NCBI GenBank assembly: GCA_005281725.1
Contig: SSBO01000009.1
Coordinates: forward strand, 8,494,303-8,558,302
Direction: 5' to 3'
Origin: Wuchereria bancrofti
Taxonomy: Eukaryota > Nematoda > Chromadorea > Rhabditida > Onchocercidae
DNA length: 64,000 nucleotides
Both the position numbers and the translations under genes were made by a program. Positions 38,007 to 49,900 of the stretch are shown piece by piece. The notes under the pieces were generated by a model. The model saw nothing but the letters and a program-made list of their open reading frames with translations, did not search any database and was not told where the DNA came from. The number at the start of each line of letters is the position of its first letter. The first letter of the stretch is position 1.

Positions 38007-38774
38007 TTGCTACCTGAATGAAATATGTCAAATAACTGATGTTTGTTATACCGTAAAAAATTTAACAATATTTTAGTTATTTAAGTGAGAAAAATAAATG
38101 TGGAAGGATGGTTTTAATTTTAATTGTAATTTCATGTTTATTTTCCTTTTCTCGTGAGACCGTGATTTTTCATTTCTTTGTGTAGGTCTATAATTTGAGC
38201 TTGTTTTTTCCACCTGAGAAGTTTTGATATTTCATTTTTTGCATAGATCCGTAATTTAGGTTTGTTTTTCACATAAGATCGCAATTTTAATTCCATTTTT
38301 TTTTTGTTTAAAATCGTAATTTATTATTTCTTGGTATTCACTTTTTCCAAAGATAAAATAATTCAAAGATAAGAAAATAATATACAATTTTTGGTAAACG
38401 ATAAAATTTGCAAAAAGAACTAAAATAAATAAATTTATGATGAACTTTAACACTTTCATATTTTTACAGCAAAATTTATAATTGTGTTTGTATTCGTATA
38501 TAGTATTTATGCATTTGATAATATTACAAGCTAATAATGAATTATTGTAAAGTTCACATTGTTTTTAAGCTCACACTCTTACAAGTTTTATATGAAATGC
38601 TAAATTAAATAAAGCGAATAAGCAAGTAATTGGTAGGTAATTAAGAACTGCAAACCTAATTCATAAATTAATGATGACATGACAATATTCTATTATTTTA
38701 TAACACTTGACTGTTTATTTGTTAGGAAAGATAGACTAAATCTTCAAGTCGAAATTTACAACTTTTATTTTAAG

Positions 38775-38970
38775 AGGTCCCGAAAGGTCGCAGAAAGACA
38801 ACTCAGAAAGACTAATCGAATAGCCGCACCAAATGCTCGCAAGGAACATCTCTTAGCTTACAATTAATTTCCACATCAATGTTGTCCGTTAATGACTGGG
38901 CGAAGATTCGAACCTGCCCCATCATATGTTTACTTGCAAGTGCACGAACCACTGCACCAACAACTCAGGT
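38775..38970 (-). mobile_element. tRNA-derived SINE-like element
   Basis: On the - strand, 38967-38894 reads like a decayed tRNA. It has an A-box-like TGGTGCAGTGGTT with a GTGC/GCAC D-stem, then a B-box-like GGTTCGAATCTTC. The anticodon arm is not intact, so it is not a working tRNA gene. A GC-richer body follows to about 38775, ending next to an A-rich run on the - strand, as in tRNA-headed SINEs. No target-site duplication is obvious. Confidence 0.45.
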
Positions 38971-39143
38971 GGAATTTCCCCACGTAAACGTATGGTAAAT
39001 TAAAAATGATTGTAGTAGTTGGTAGTATGTCAACAATTTAACATCATAAGCTAACACTCCAATATCACTATAACACACCGAACATCAGTACAATATCACT
39101 ATGACGGTCTAAATATTTTTTTTTTATTATCTATGATGTTCTG

Positions 39144-39360
39144 AATATCACTATAACATCATTGTAACATTCTGAATATCACTATAACATCATTGTAACA
39201 TTCTGAATATCACTATAACATCATTGTAACATTCTGAATATCACTATAACATCATTGTAACATTCTGAATATCACTATAACATCATTGTAACATTCTGAA
39301 TATCACTATAACATCATTGTAACATTCTGAATATCACTATAACATCATTGTAACATTCTG
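39144..39360. repeat. 31-bp tandem repeat, seven identical copies
   Basis: The unit starts AATATCACTATAACATCATT and ends GTAACATTCTG. Seven copies follow at 31-bp spacing with no difference that I can see. Degenerate relatives flank the array (about 39056-39143 and 39455-39530). Confidence 0.9.
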
Positions 39361-41274
39361 AATATCATCATAATTAAAAATTTATTGTTGCTCTTACTAT
39401 TAGTTAATATTATTACTATTAATCTAACTATCAACACATTTCAATTATTATTATTAACACCTCGAATATCATTACAATATTACTATGACACCTCATTTAT
39501 CACTACAAAATTATCGCAATATTCTGAAATTATCATACTTATTACTGCTCTTACTGTTTCTTACTATCATTAACTTTATTATTTTTTTTTTATATATATT
39601 CATATATTTAAATCAGACGAGATAAGTAGTCGAGTCAATAATGAAAAGATATGAAAATACTATGAGCTACAAGGATTGAAAATTAGTGATTATGCTATTA
39701 TAAAGTTAGCAAAAATGTTTAATTGAAGACGAAAAAGAAAAAATAATGGTTAATCAGTGAGCAAATGAAATTCTCTACTTCTACCAATTTATTAAGTATG
39801 AAAAAGAGAGGATGAGGAAAAACATTTAAACATAAAATTTAAATGATTTTTGACTCTCAAATATATCATATAGCTTATGTGATCATGAAATCATCCTTTA
39901 TCACTCTAAATAATAATTCTCATCCTTGTAATGATTATTCTAATAATGATTATTGACAAGTTATGTTTTAATCGTTGCTAATCAACACTACTTACAAACA
40001 GCTATCACTGCTGATAATTTTATAAGCCAGAATTATCAGCTGTTATAATGGAAAAATTAATGGGAAGTATTAATTAACTTGGATAAATTGATACCGTGCC
40101 AAAATTTGCAATTTCCGAGATGAGTTATTTTTTTTAATTTCGACTTTAAAAAGCATATTATTAATAACTACGACAAAAAAAAATTAAGAAAAGTGAAAAA
40201 CACTTTGCAGTTTTAAATTATGCAAATAAATAATTTTCCAAATGAATGCTAGCAAGTTTCTGAAACAACATCGAACTAAATATAACTTTTGCTTTTATGT
40301 CACTTAATTATTCTAGCTTAATGAGTAGCTGAAGTATCAGCAAACCTAGGTCAATTGAAAAAATTTGAACAATAATCCACCATCTTCAGTTTCTTGCAGT
40401 AATTTTTGAAGAAGAACGCAATTCAATGTACTGAATAATTAATAAACGATGAAAATGCATTATTATCTAAATTTTACATTTAAATGTGAAAATCAGCATT
40501 TATATAACATTGAACAAATTGTTAGTTAATCAAAATTTCGACCTTTAAATCTTAAACAGATTTGTCGATACAGTAACCTTTTAGGTAAACTTCAAACAAA
40601 TTTTAGATATATACCTTTCAAGATGATCGTAATCTCTTCCATAAATACTGTTGAATCACTTAAGACACTGTATGCGGTAAATCATTCTGGGTAGTGTACG
40701 TGACAAACTATTGATGGTTACTGTACGTGATTTACGTAGACTAATATACTAAGAGAATAAATCAAAGTAAGATAAACTAGTGCAAATTTTAATAATTGAT
40801 TAATAAATTTGGTAAATTTTTTTTTAAATTAAATAAAATTGGTAAATTTATAAGCGCTAGTAAAAAATATTTTTCACATGAGTGATATCACAAATTGCTG
40901 TCTTGTTTGCTCTAACGCTGATATATTTCCAAGCTATTAGCTTAACACAATTGTCATTTGTCGTATGATTAGCTTACTTGCAATTCTACTAGCTTATTTG
41001 TCATAGTATTAAAATATTTGTTTGATTGTTTACAAATTTGATTGTCTTTAATTTTTAGGTGCTAGTTTATTTATCATATTGTAGGCGCATTTATACTACT
41101 GTTAGTCATTTTGTTTTATGATTTTTTTTTTAAATTGTCTTATTTATGACAAAATGGATGAATGAAATGTAATTGCTCAAAAATTTTATGTTAAATTAGA
41201 TGCATAATTTCATAAGTAGTTATTTCTTATATTTAGCATATAAAGTATACGTATATACGTGATTATAAATATTC

Positions 41275-42921
41275 TCAATTGTTATGATTATTCATCCATG
41301 AATAAGGATTTCGTAAAATTATTTGGTCCTTTTTTTTCATCATATAGTGCCAAGAATATGGATTTAATGGAGCTGGCTTCTCTAAAAGGATCAGCAAATT
41401 ACGTGGTTGTGATTTGATAGCCTGAAAGATGACAATTAACATCCCATTATAAGGTTAATTAATTAAATTATAAACAAACCGAATTATGAAATTAAAAAAA
41501 AACTTGTATAAAATGCTAATACAATTTTCATTTATGAGTCATTTTTGACGATTAATTGAAATTTTACCTGCTAACTAATGTAAATTTATATTTAAAAACA
41601 CTTTTCAAATAGGAAAAGTTTTGTTTTGAAATTTCATTTTACAAAAATTTTGCCCAAAATTTGACTCTTTTTACATTTTTAAGCCACAATTTAAAAATTT
41701 TCCAAAGAGTAAAGCATATTTTTTATTTAGAAGTAAATAGCTAACATGAAATTTTTTATACAATATTTAAAGAAAAACATTTATTGAAAATATCGTAACA
41801 TTTTTTCTTTTCTTTTTTTATTTAAAATGAAAAATGCTCTACAATTTTGTAACATTTACAATTTTAACAACAATTTCAATTTTTATTTTCCAATTCTAAT
41901 GTTTTATTTATTCAGAATTATTCATTAATAAATGATAGTACTCATTAGACACAAAGAAAAAAAAAAGTTCGAAAGAAAGAAAAATTAAGTTAATTTGACG
42001 TCATATGGAAAAACTGGAGTTTTGACTAATTCCTTCGCTTTTGTTTCTTAACTTTAAATTGAACTAAATTTTATGAAAGAACATGTTAATTTCATTTTAT
42101 TTTATTTTATAATATGCAATAACTAACTGAATTACTCATCCATGAATATGAATTTTTTGAACGTTTGTCGATATTGAAATATCCTTTCGGCATAAAATCA
42201 TCATTGTCCATTTCATTTTTGTGTGCAAAATATTTGCTTGATTTTTCTGAATAATTTATCAATAATTAGAGGAAATTTATAATTTCAATATTTATAAATT
42301 TTATATATAAGATTGAATTAAAGACTTATTTAACTAATCAACAAATTGTCATTTTTCAATCCTTCATTATCTGATAAATAAAAATGTGCCTATATATGTT
42401 TTTTACAAAATTTTATTATTAACAACTTATTCTAATATGGTAAATATTCATACATCGCGATAAACACTATGTTTACATTACTATTACATTTTAGCGTTAA
42501 TAGAAAAAATTATGGTTTGCACTCTTAAAATCATTAAAACTCTTTGAAAATATTTGTTACTATCCTTAAAGACTTTCATTAGCAACAATTTTAGCGTTTT
42601 TGTTTTATTCTAATAAATTAAATGAAACTTTAAATTTTCAAAAGAAGAAGAAAAGAAAACTATAGAAATTTTTTTTTGCCCAAAAAAACTGAAATGTGAA
42701 TTAATGATTAATGAATTATGTGCCAATAAAAATTGCAGAAATAATATGATAATGACGCGATGAAATTTGAAAGAATTTTAATAAAAAATACCATAAATAT
42801 TGCCAGTTGTTGGATTAGCTGTAGTAGGAATAATAATTATAGAAATGATAATGAAGTGATAAAATAGAATGTGATAATGACCCATTGCAGCAGCTTTATT
42901 GACAGTATTATTGCATTTCAT
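41275..42921 (-). CDS. Secreted precursor with three N-x-Y-S-W motifs, 3 exons, 131 aa (candidate neuropeptide gene)
   Basis: Exons (high to low): 42921-42792, 42246-42128, 41421-41275. Both introns are GT..AG and phases agree (1, then 0). Residues 13-35 form a signal peptide (MGHYHILFYHFIIIS..., likely cleaved after PTTA). Met1 or Met13 may be the start. The mature part carries a dibasic KR at 67-68 (YFNIDKR) directly before SKNSYSWMSNS. Further on are LNPYSWHYM, followed by the tribasic KKK, and RNPYSWMNN near the C-terminus. Repeated short motifs next to basic cleavage sites after a signal peptide are the hallmark of neuropeptide-like precursors. There is no Gly amidation donor, and I do not know a described nematode peptide family with this motif. 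The alternative is a small secreted parasite protein. It lies on the same strand as the small secreted gene at 45352-46785, about 2.4 kb downstream of it. Confidence 0.7.
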
Positions 42922-43732
42922 TGAATAAACAATTTGATAATTGAAAAAAAAAAAGAGAAATCAAATAGATTGTCGTTTGATTGCTTTGCTTCGTTTTTCT
43001 CAAATAATTTTTTTGCAATTTCTTCTCGTCTTTATTTTACATTTTTGCTCGTCCTTAATTAAACTTTCATTTTTTTGCAAAACAAAGAAGATAAAAAACA
43101 AAAAATAAAGAAATATGAAGAAAATGAATTGGTTATTTTATAGATCCTAAAGAATGTTTACAATTTTTTTTCTTTTTTTTTTTTTGTTTTCGAAGAGTTA
43201 CTTGAAAAGCTAAAGGCTTAAGACTGCTTAAAAAGCTTAAGGCTATTTTTTTTTAAACACATATTTCTATGTGAGAAAAAGAAAACTTCGTTAAAAGTAT
43301 TAGATTTATTGAAAAAAAAAGCTCTAATTCCTCTCTTTTTCGCGTTTTTTTCCCAATTTCTGTTCTCAGTTTCTGTTTTTGAAAATCGTAAATTTCGCAA
43401 ATTAGTAAACAATCTTCTCATTATGACTAATAAAAGTAATACATTCGCTAAATCTATTTGGAGTAAAATAAATTTATTAAAAATTGAAATTTTTAAAAAT
43501 TAGTGAAACATATTATCGCAATTTGAAAATCATTCCATTCGTGCAATCAAAAGAAAAAAATATCAACTTTTTTGTTTGTATTTTAGAAAAATTCAACAAT
43601 TATTGCTTCGGTTACATAATTTGCAAATATTAAACAGAATAGTAATAGTTAATTAATGTTTTGCAAAAATTAATTTTATTCTCGTAAAATATTAATTGCG
43701 CGATAATTTTAAAAGCATGAAATTGTGAAATT

Positions 43733-43800
43733 GAAATAATAATAACATTAATGGTAATAATAATAATAATAATAATAAAAGTGATAAAAATAATAGCATT
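43733..43800. repeat. (AAT)n microsatellite
   Basis: An interrupted AAT trinucleotide run. Overlapping ORFs of Ile, Leu or Asn runs are repeat artefacts. Confidence 0.85.
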
Positions 43801-44629
43801 ATTATTATTGCTTCCAATGACAAGAAAACGATGATAAAAATGATAATCACCATGGTGAAATAAAAACAATTTATGCTTGGAGTTGGAATTTCTTAACAAA
43901 TAGTTATAGTTCATAAAATAATAACTGAAAAAACTTTAATAATGAATTTGCTAATCTCTAAATGAATAGATTGTAATTTGTGATATGAAATTAAATAAGT
44001 GTATTAGTAATTAATAATTAACCACCACACTTTTATCACTTATATGTACTTAATATTGCCTAAATTATAATTTGAAGGTATGTCAAAATAATAAATTAGC
44101 CTAGTTTTTTTTTGTTATCATTAGTTATCAGAATTAAATGTAATAAATATTGCGTTGGATAAAAGATAAAGAAAAAAACAAAAAAAGGAAAATATTCACT
44201 TTTATGATGTTAATAAAATTATTCAGTTAATTAAATTTAAAATTCTATTCAGCAATAATATAATCACCATTGATAGATAAAATTGATAAACTGAAAATTG
44301 TTGTTGGTTTAGAATTACATCTATTCATATTACCCTCCTCAATATTCAGTATCTGTTATAGATTGATAATTCTATGACCGATTAAAATAGTATAAACGTA
44401 TTTTGATAACCAAAAAAAAGGAAAAATGAATTCATGTTCATTAAATTTAATTGTTCTTCCTTTTTAGTTATCATTGATTAAAATGCTGTATTTCCCATGA
44501 AAAGCGGTAATTGTTTTTTTGTCATTAAATTAACGAAGCTTATTTAATTGAACCACTCAAATAATTATTCTTTTTTCCTTCCATTTCATATTATAATAAA
44601 TGTTGATTACAAATCAGTAATTAATTTGA

Positions 44630-44945
44630 AATGAACAAATTGTAAAATCTGAAATGATTAAACCGCTGTCGGTGCATCATTGAACTGATGAAAATCAAAT
44701 ATTGGAAATGATTAATGTGCGTTCGAAATGATCAAATCATAATTTTGGATTGGTCAAATTATGATTTGAAACTGAACAAATTATTGGTTCAAAATGACCA
44801 ATTTAATAATTTGAACTGAACAAACTTGTTCAAAATGATCGAATTAGGAATTCAAAACCGCCAAATTTAAAACCAACGAAATTAAAAGCTCAGAATGACC
44901 AATTGTGAATTTGAAATAACCAAATTATGATAACTGATAAATCGT
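44630..44945. repeat. Degenerate tandem repeat, unit about 24 bp
   Basis: Variants of AAATGACCAAATTATGATTT recur through the stretch, with spacing of about 20-30 bases and much divergence. Confidence 0.5.
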
Positions 44946-45329
44946 TTTTTGTCAATTATCATTGCCCAATTAGTATTTGAATAAAACAAAATTTACTCAC
45001 TAAAAAAAGCAAACAATAAATCTCACTTTTTGACTTTTAGTTTTCTTTTTTTTTCTGAATAAAATATAACAAAGTAGATGTATTTATAAAACGCGAAAAA
45101 AAAAGACAACAAAATTTTACTGTTTTTTCTTTCTTACCAATAAAAGATTAATTGTTTAAAAAAAGAAGAAAAAAATTATGAAATAATGTGAGACAATCAA
45201 TTTCAAACATATTATCATTCATTTGTTTTAATTAATTCATTAATTATCATTTGTTAAGCAACCATAGAAAAACAAATAAATAACTTGCTTAAATATAAAT
45301 GCGTGCGTATGCGAATATTTCTTTTCAAA

Positions 45330-45335
45330 TTTATT
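45330..45335 (-). terminator. Polyadenylation signal AATAAA (- strand)
   Basis: TTTATT on the + strand, 16 bases below the stop codon of the 135-aa secreted protein gene. Confidence 0.5.
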
Positions 45336-45351
45336 CAAAAATAAAAATAAT

Positions 45352-46785
45352 TTAATTGGAAAACATTTGTTGTTGTGCAAAATCTATCGGATGAATCATT
45401 TTTTCATCATTTTTCTCAACATATTTCACATTACGATTATTATTATTATTATTGTTATTATTATTAGCCGGAATTGCACCACCGGAAATCTTTGTCATTC
45501 CACGTCCGTTTCCATCTTCTGCTAAATAATCCATCAACATACTAAAATTATATTATTACTGATTAGAACAAAAAAAGAAAAAAAGTTTATTTTAAATTAA
45601 ATGTACATTTTTTTTTTTAAATTACAATACACATTTACATTATAGCAGTAGGATCCTTTCCTATTTTCCTTCTATTTTCATTTTTTTTTTTGATAAGGAA
45701 AAAAACTTTAATCAACACTTGACGTAATCATTTTTCTTTTTTTTAAACAAAAATTTTTTAATTTATAGCAATAGTAATCAAAGCATACGGTGGCATAGGA
45801 GCAAGTATGTAATCTTGATTGTATAAATTTTCATGATATAATGGATCATTTGGAAAAAGTGCTTTCTTATTTCGATCCGAATAATGGCGTAACCCCAAAT
45901 TCTAAAATTAAATAAATTAGCAAGCAAAAATAAAACAGCAAAAAAGACTAATGCATAGTCTTTTTTGCTATTGTAATTTTTTGCAAATAATTGTAGTAAA
46001 TAGAAGTTAATTACAACAATTAATCAATAATGATTAATTAATGACATATAAAATTTCATATTATTGAATGATAGAACAGCAAGCTATGAAGATGTTGCTA
46101 ATTAATTTTTATCCAGACAATTTATTGCTAAAAAATTAAGCTAATAAAGTTAAGTTAAATTTTTACTTCATTATTTACAATCTTAACTTCCTATTTGTTG
46201 TTTACTACTTTGCTTAGTTTACTTTTTTAACTATATTATTTGCTCAAAAAAAGACATAAAACAGTAGTGAGATTAATTCAATAAAATAGTAATTACCGCA
46301 ATAAATTCACATCAGTTCATTAAATTATTATCAATTAGATATCACCTTTGTGATAATTAGATAAACGTGTGGTTTCGAATAATCAAATAGTAATTTTGAA
46401 GTTATTATTTGAATAATTCATGTAATATTCTTGCAAAATTAGTGAAATATAATAAAATCATAAAATACTGAAGTAAACTTATCTAGCATCCTCGATGTTA
46501 ACAAAGTATTAATTAATTAATTATTAGTAATTACTTATAGTTGCATGTTTTCTAAATTAACACCATGACATTTAATTTGCTTAATTTTGGTAATTCATTA
46601 AATATGACTAATTATATGAAGTAATTATTTGATGAAAAATGTTATACAAAGATTTAAAATTTAAAATCATTTAAACAAACCATATCATTTCGAAGTTTGA
46701 ATATTCCGCCAGGTCTTGCAATCATATAAAATGGAGAGCACACATCAATTATTACTAATGCAACAAGAAGAGTAATTGCATTCAT
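45352..46785 (-). CDS. Small secreted protein with Asn run, 3 exons, 135 aa, unknown
   Basis: Exons (high to low): 46785-46681, 45901-45789, 45541-45352. Donors are GTTTGT and GTATGC and both junctions keep frame. An AG at 46793-46792 after TTTATTTC leaves a 6-base leader, a typical SL site. Residues 1-16 or so are a signal peptide (MNAITLLVALVIIDVC). The mature chain has a dibasic KK at 47-48 after GLRHYSDRN, a Tyr/Asn-rich middle, a PMPPMLMDYLAEDGNGRG stretch, and a run of ten Asn at 99-108 encoded by an ATT/AAT microsatellite. It then has a hydrophilic C-terminus. There is only one Cys, in or at the end of the signal peptide, so no disulfide fold is expected. A neuropeptide or peptide-hormone precursor is possible (KK and GR as processing sites), but I recognise no family. 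AATAAA follows the stop by 16 bases. Confidence 0.75.
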
Positions 46786-46793
46786 TGTTATCT
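46786..46793 (-). other. Probable SL trans-splice acceptor of the 135-aa secreted protein gene
   Basis: Read on the - strand, TTTATTTCAG ends at 46792, followed by ATAACA and ATG at 46785-46783. It is a strong nematode acceptor with no visible upstream exon. Confidence 0.6.
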
Positions 46794-46836
46794 GAAATAA
46801 ATTAACTGATAATCAATTTCAGGGCACATATATTCG

Positions 46837-46960
46837 GTCGCAAAATGATAAGCGTATAATTTATTTATCATTACAGATTTATTTATCATTACAGACTGAT
46901 AAGCATGAATTTATCCATCATTACAAGGTGATAAACGTATAATTTATTTATCAGTAGAAA
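46837..46960. repeat. Short tandem repeat of TGATAAGCGTATAATTTATTTATC type
   Basis: About four variants of a unit starting TGATAA and ending TTATCA, so each unit is also an imperfect inverted repeat. It lies just upstream of the start of the 135-aa secreted protein gene. Confidence 0.5.
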
Positions 46961-49900
46961 ATAGTACTAATTAACTATTAAACATTGTATTTGAAATATA
47001 TCAAAATGTATATAAAAGGACTGAAAATGGTTTTTTGAGAAATAGAACATTAACTTATGATATCATAAAGCAAAAAAGAACTTTGAATAAATTAAAAAAA
47101 ATTTAATTCAAGTTCCACTGCATAAATAAATTATGATCAAATGGAAAAAAAAAATGAAAATCGCTTAATTTCACAGTTTCAAATATTAAACGGTATTTTA
47201 ACATGTAAAAATACGACAAAAAAGAAATTCAAAAGAAATTTGAAGAAAATTTGATTTTTGCTAATTGAATTTGCTAATTTATTTGTTGATTTTACTTGAT
47301 TCTAATTCCAAATTTTCCAATTTATTTAAGTTTCAAAATATAAAACAATGACAGCAATAAAAAAATTTTTGAAAAGTACATTTGCATTTGGAGATTAAAT
47401 TTCTCTTCTGATTTTTCATTTCGTTATTTAAAAAGAATTCAAAAAATTTTTCATTTCTTCAATTTGATTAGTTTTAAAAGGATTCCAAAAAAAAAATTTC
47501 ATTTTTTCAAATCTATATTTTGTTCCAATTTTTTATCTCAAGAAATTCTGACAATCTTTATCGAAATGATAATCTTTCTGAATACGTTGGTATAATTAAA
47601 AACTTCGATATATGTTTTATGTGAATAATTACATTAGAATAAGTAATCTCTTATTTATAATTAAAAAAATCAAATATTAAAATTGGAAATTTGATAAATA
47701 AAATTCCTTGAAGTATAGAATTGAAAATTCTGAAAAAAATCCACGAATATAAGGCGAAGTGTTTTCTTGTAAAGCGAAACGTTTTTTAATTATTGATTTG
47801 TAATTCTATCACTATTTCGTTTCTTGTTTTAAATTTTTAAAATGAATTTTTCGAAAAAAAAAAATGCTAAAAGGAAACTTAAGACAAAGAAGAAGAACAC
47901 ATAATTGAACTTATATTTTAACAAATCTTTATAAATATTTCTTCTACATTTTTTAGCAAATTCTTTTCTGAATTCATTTCATAGTTCAAATAAATTTTTC
48001 ATTATTTTCATTTCAATTTCCAATTTTATTACCTTAAACTAATTATTTCACTTTTTTTCTTTGAAATTTTTCTTTGTATTTCGAATGAAAAAAGAAGGAT
48101 ACCGTATTAATTAAAAGATCCATTGTACTGACAAATACTGTAATATGTAATCGAATATTAGCGATAAAGAATTAAATGAGTTAAATGAGAGAATATTAGA
48201 ATTAAATGGACCAGAATTTAAACTTAAATGATGAAATTCACGAAACGATTTTTTCTTTTTAATAATTATCGAAATTTTTATTGCATTGTCAAATATTAGT
48301 AATATACATATAATATTATAATTGAATACTCGAAAAAGCAGCTACTTTACCCCTCAATTGTCAAAATTTAATTTTGTCTTATTATCAATGCAATTAATTT
48401 TGTCCATTTCACTAAACAATGCTAAAGGATTATTTAAAGGAATTGATTTAATTGAAATTTAAATATTTAAGCAATTTTGAATACTTATTTGAAATGAAAT
48501 TATGCTTTAGGAAAATCATTGTACATGTTCCAACGTAAACAAATTGGATTATTTTTTAGGCTTTGAACTTGATTGCGGCATTTTTTTTTCATTTTTATTC
48601 CTTACGAAAAAACTTAATCGAAACATTTTAATTCTAATTTTTTTAGATTTTTAATTTTTTTTTTTTTGAAATCTTATTAAGCTATTTGATTTGTAATAAA
48701 ATCATTATTCAACTTTCAATAATAAAAAAGAATAAGTTTTCCCACAAAGAAAAAAAAATAAAAAATCTGATTTGTTAAAAACGAAAAATTAATTGAAGTA
48801 GAGAAATAATTATCAATTGTTGAATGAAATTTACGTTGCAAATAAAAGTGAGAAATTTCAAAAACTTTCAAAAATTTGCGGTATATAAATCTTATTCATA
48901 GAATATATCAAATTTTATGTGCTACCTAAAATGATCTAAAATTTGCAATATTGATTATTGATTAATATCTCCAAATAAAAATATTCCCATCACTAAATAA
49001 CTTAAAAATTAAGCAATGCGGTTTTATTATAATTTGTATTAGAAAAGATAAATCAAAATTAAAAGCAAAAAAGTTTCGGAAATACACGAAATAAAAAATT
49101 TTTTGAAAAAGTAATTTATTTTTATTACTTTTTATTTTTCTCTCTGGTTGTCTTTTTTTTTCAATTTCTGACAAAAAACAGCTTATTAGCAACAATATAT
49201 AAATGCTGAAAATGTTAAAATTGATTAATTAAAAAATGGAAATATGCAAATGCGAAAAAATATGAATGTACCAAACTCAAAAAATATTGCAATAATTTAT
49301 AATATTAGCAAATTTCTCAACTAATAAACGTATCAAATAATTATTAATTAATAAAGAAGTGCGCAAACTCCTCTTTATGCAATTTTCTACAAAATTTTTT
49401 GAATTTTTGAAACAAAATAACAAATTAAATCATTTTTTCAATTTTCAAAAAAACGTTTGCTTGAAATTTTATAATCACTTTTCCTTTCATCACAATACTA
49501 CCAATTCAAAGTTAAAAATTAATTTCGACATTTTCGATTTGTTCACTTATTGTCGCTCTTTTCTTTTCTTTTTTGTAAACTTCCAAAACAGTTTCCAATT
49601 TTTGTTAGCTAAAAAATTTTGCTAAAAAAAAATTTTTTTGGTTAGCTAAAAAATTGAGATAATTTTATGATAATGCAAAAAGATAAAAGTGAAAAAACCG
49701 TTTTTTTGAAAAATGCAAAAACTTCATATAATTGATTGATATGTGAACAAAACCACTGGAAATTTTTTCATTGTCATAAATTTTTGCCGGTTTTTTGCCG
49801 CAAAGAAAAATGAAAAAGTGAAATGAAAAAAGTAGAATTTGCAAACTGTACGGATTTTTCAATTTATTTCGTCCTTTGAAGTTTTATTATCTTTAATGCG

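Larger units (their letters stand above)
38007..41274. other. Intergenic region with a SINE-like element and a 31-bp satellite
   Basis: No exon chain is supported. An open stretch of about 30 codons on the - strand after an AG (about 40750-40660, containing RKSRTVTINSLSRT) is codon-like but could not be joined to anything. The rest is AT-rich. Confidence 0.5.
42922..45351. other. Intergenic region between the two small secreted genes
   Basis: AT-rich. It contains an (AAT)n tract at about 43733-43800 and a degenerate tandem repeat at about 44630-44945. A hydrophobic - strand frame around the AAT tract is low-complexity and not counted as a gene. Confidence 0.5.

Noticed and set aside
39144..39360. 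CRISPR-like array
   Set aside because: The 31-bp units are directly adjacent with no unique spacers, in a eukaryotic genome. It is a simple tandem repeat.
43630..43914. 94-residue - strand ORF with a signal-peptide-like start in one frame
   Set aside because: Its hydrophobic character comes from the AAT microsatellite, and no splice partner was found.
45352..46785. NPY-like peptide, from the LRHYS string
   Set aside because: Only four or five residues match and there is no amidated RXRF/RY end, so the similarity is too weak to name a family.
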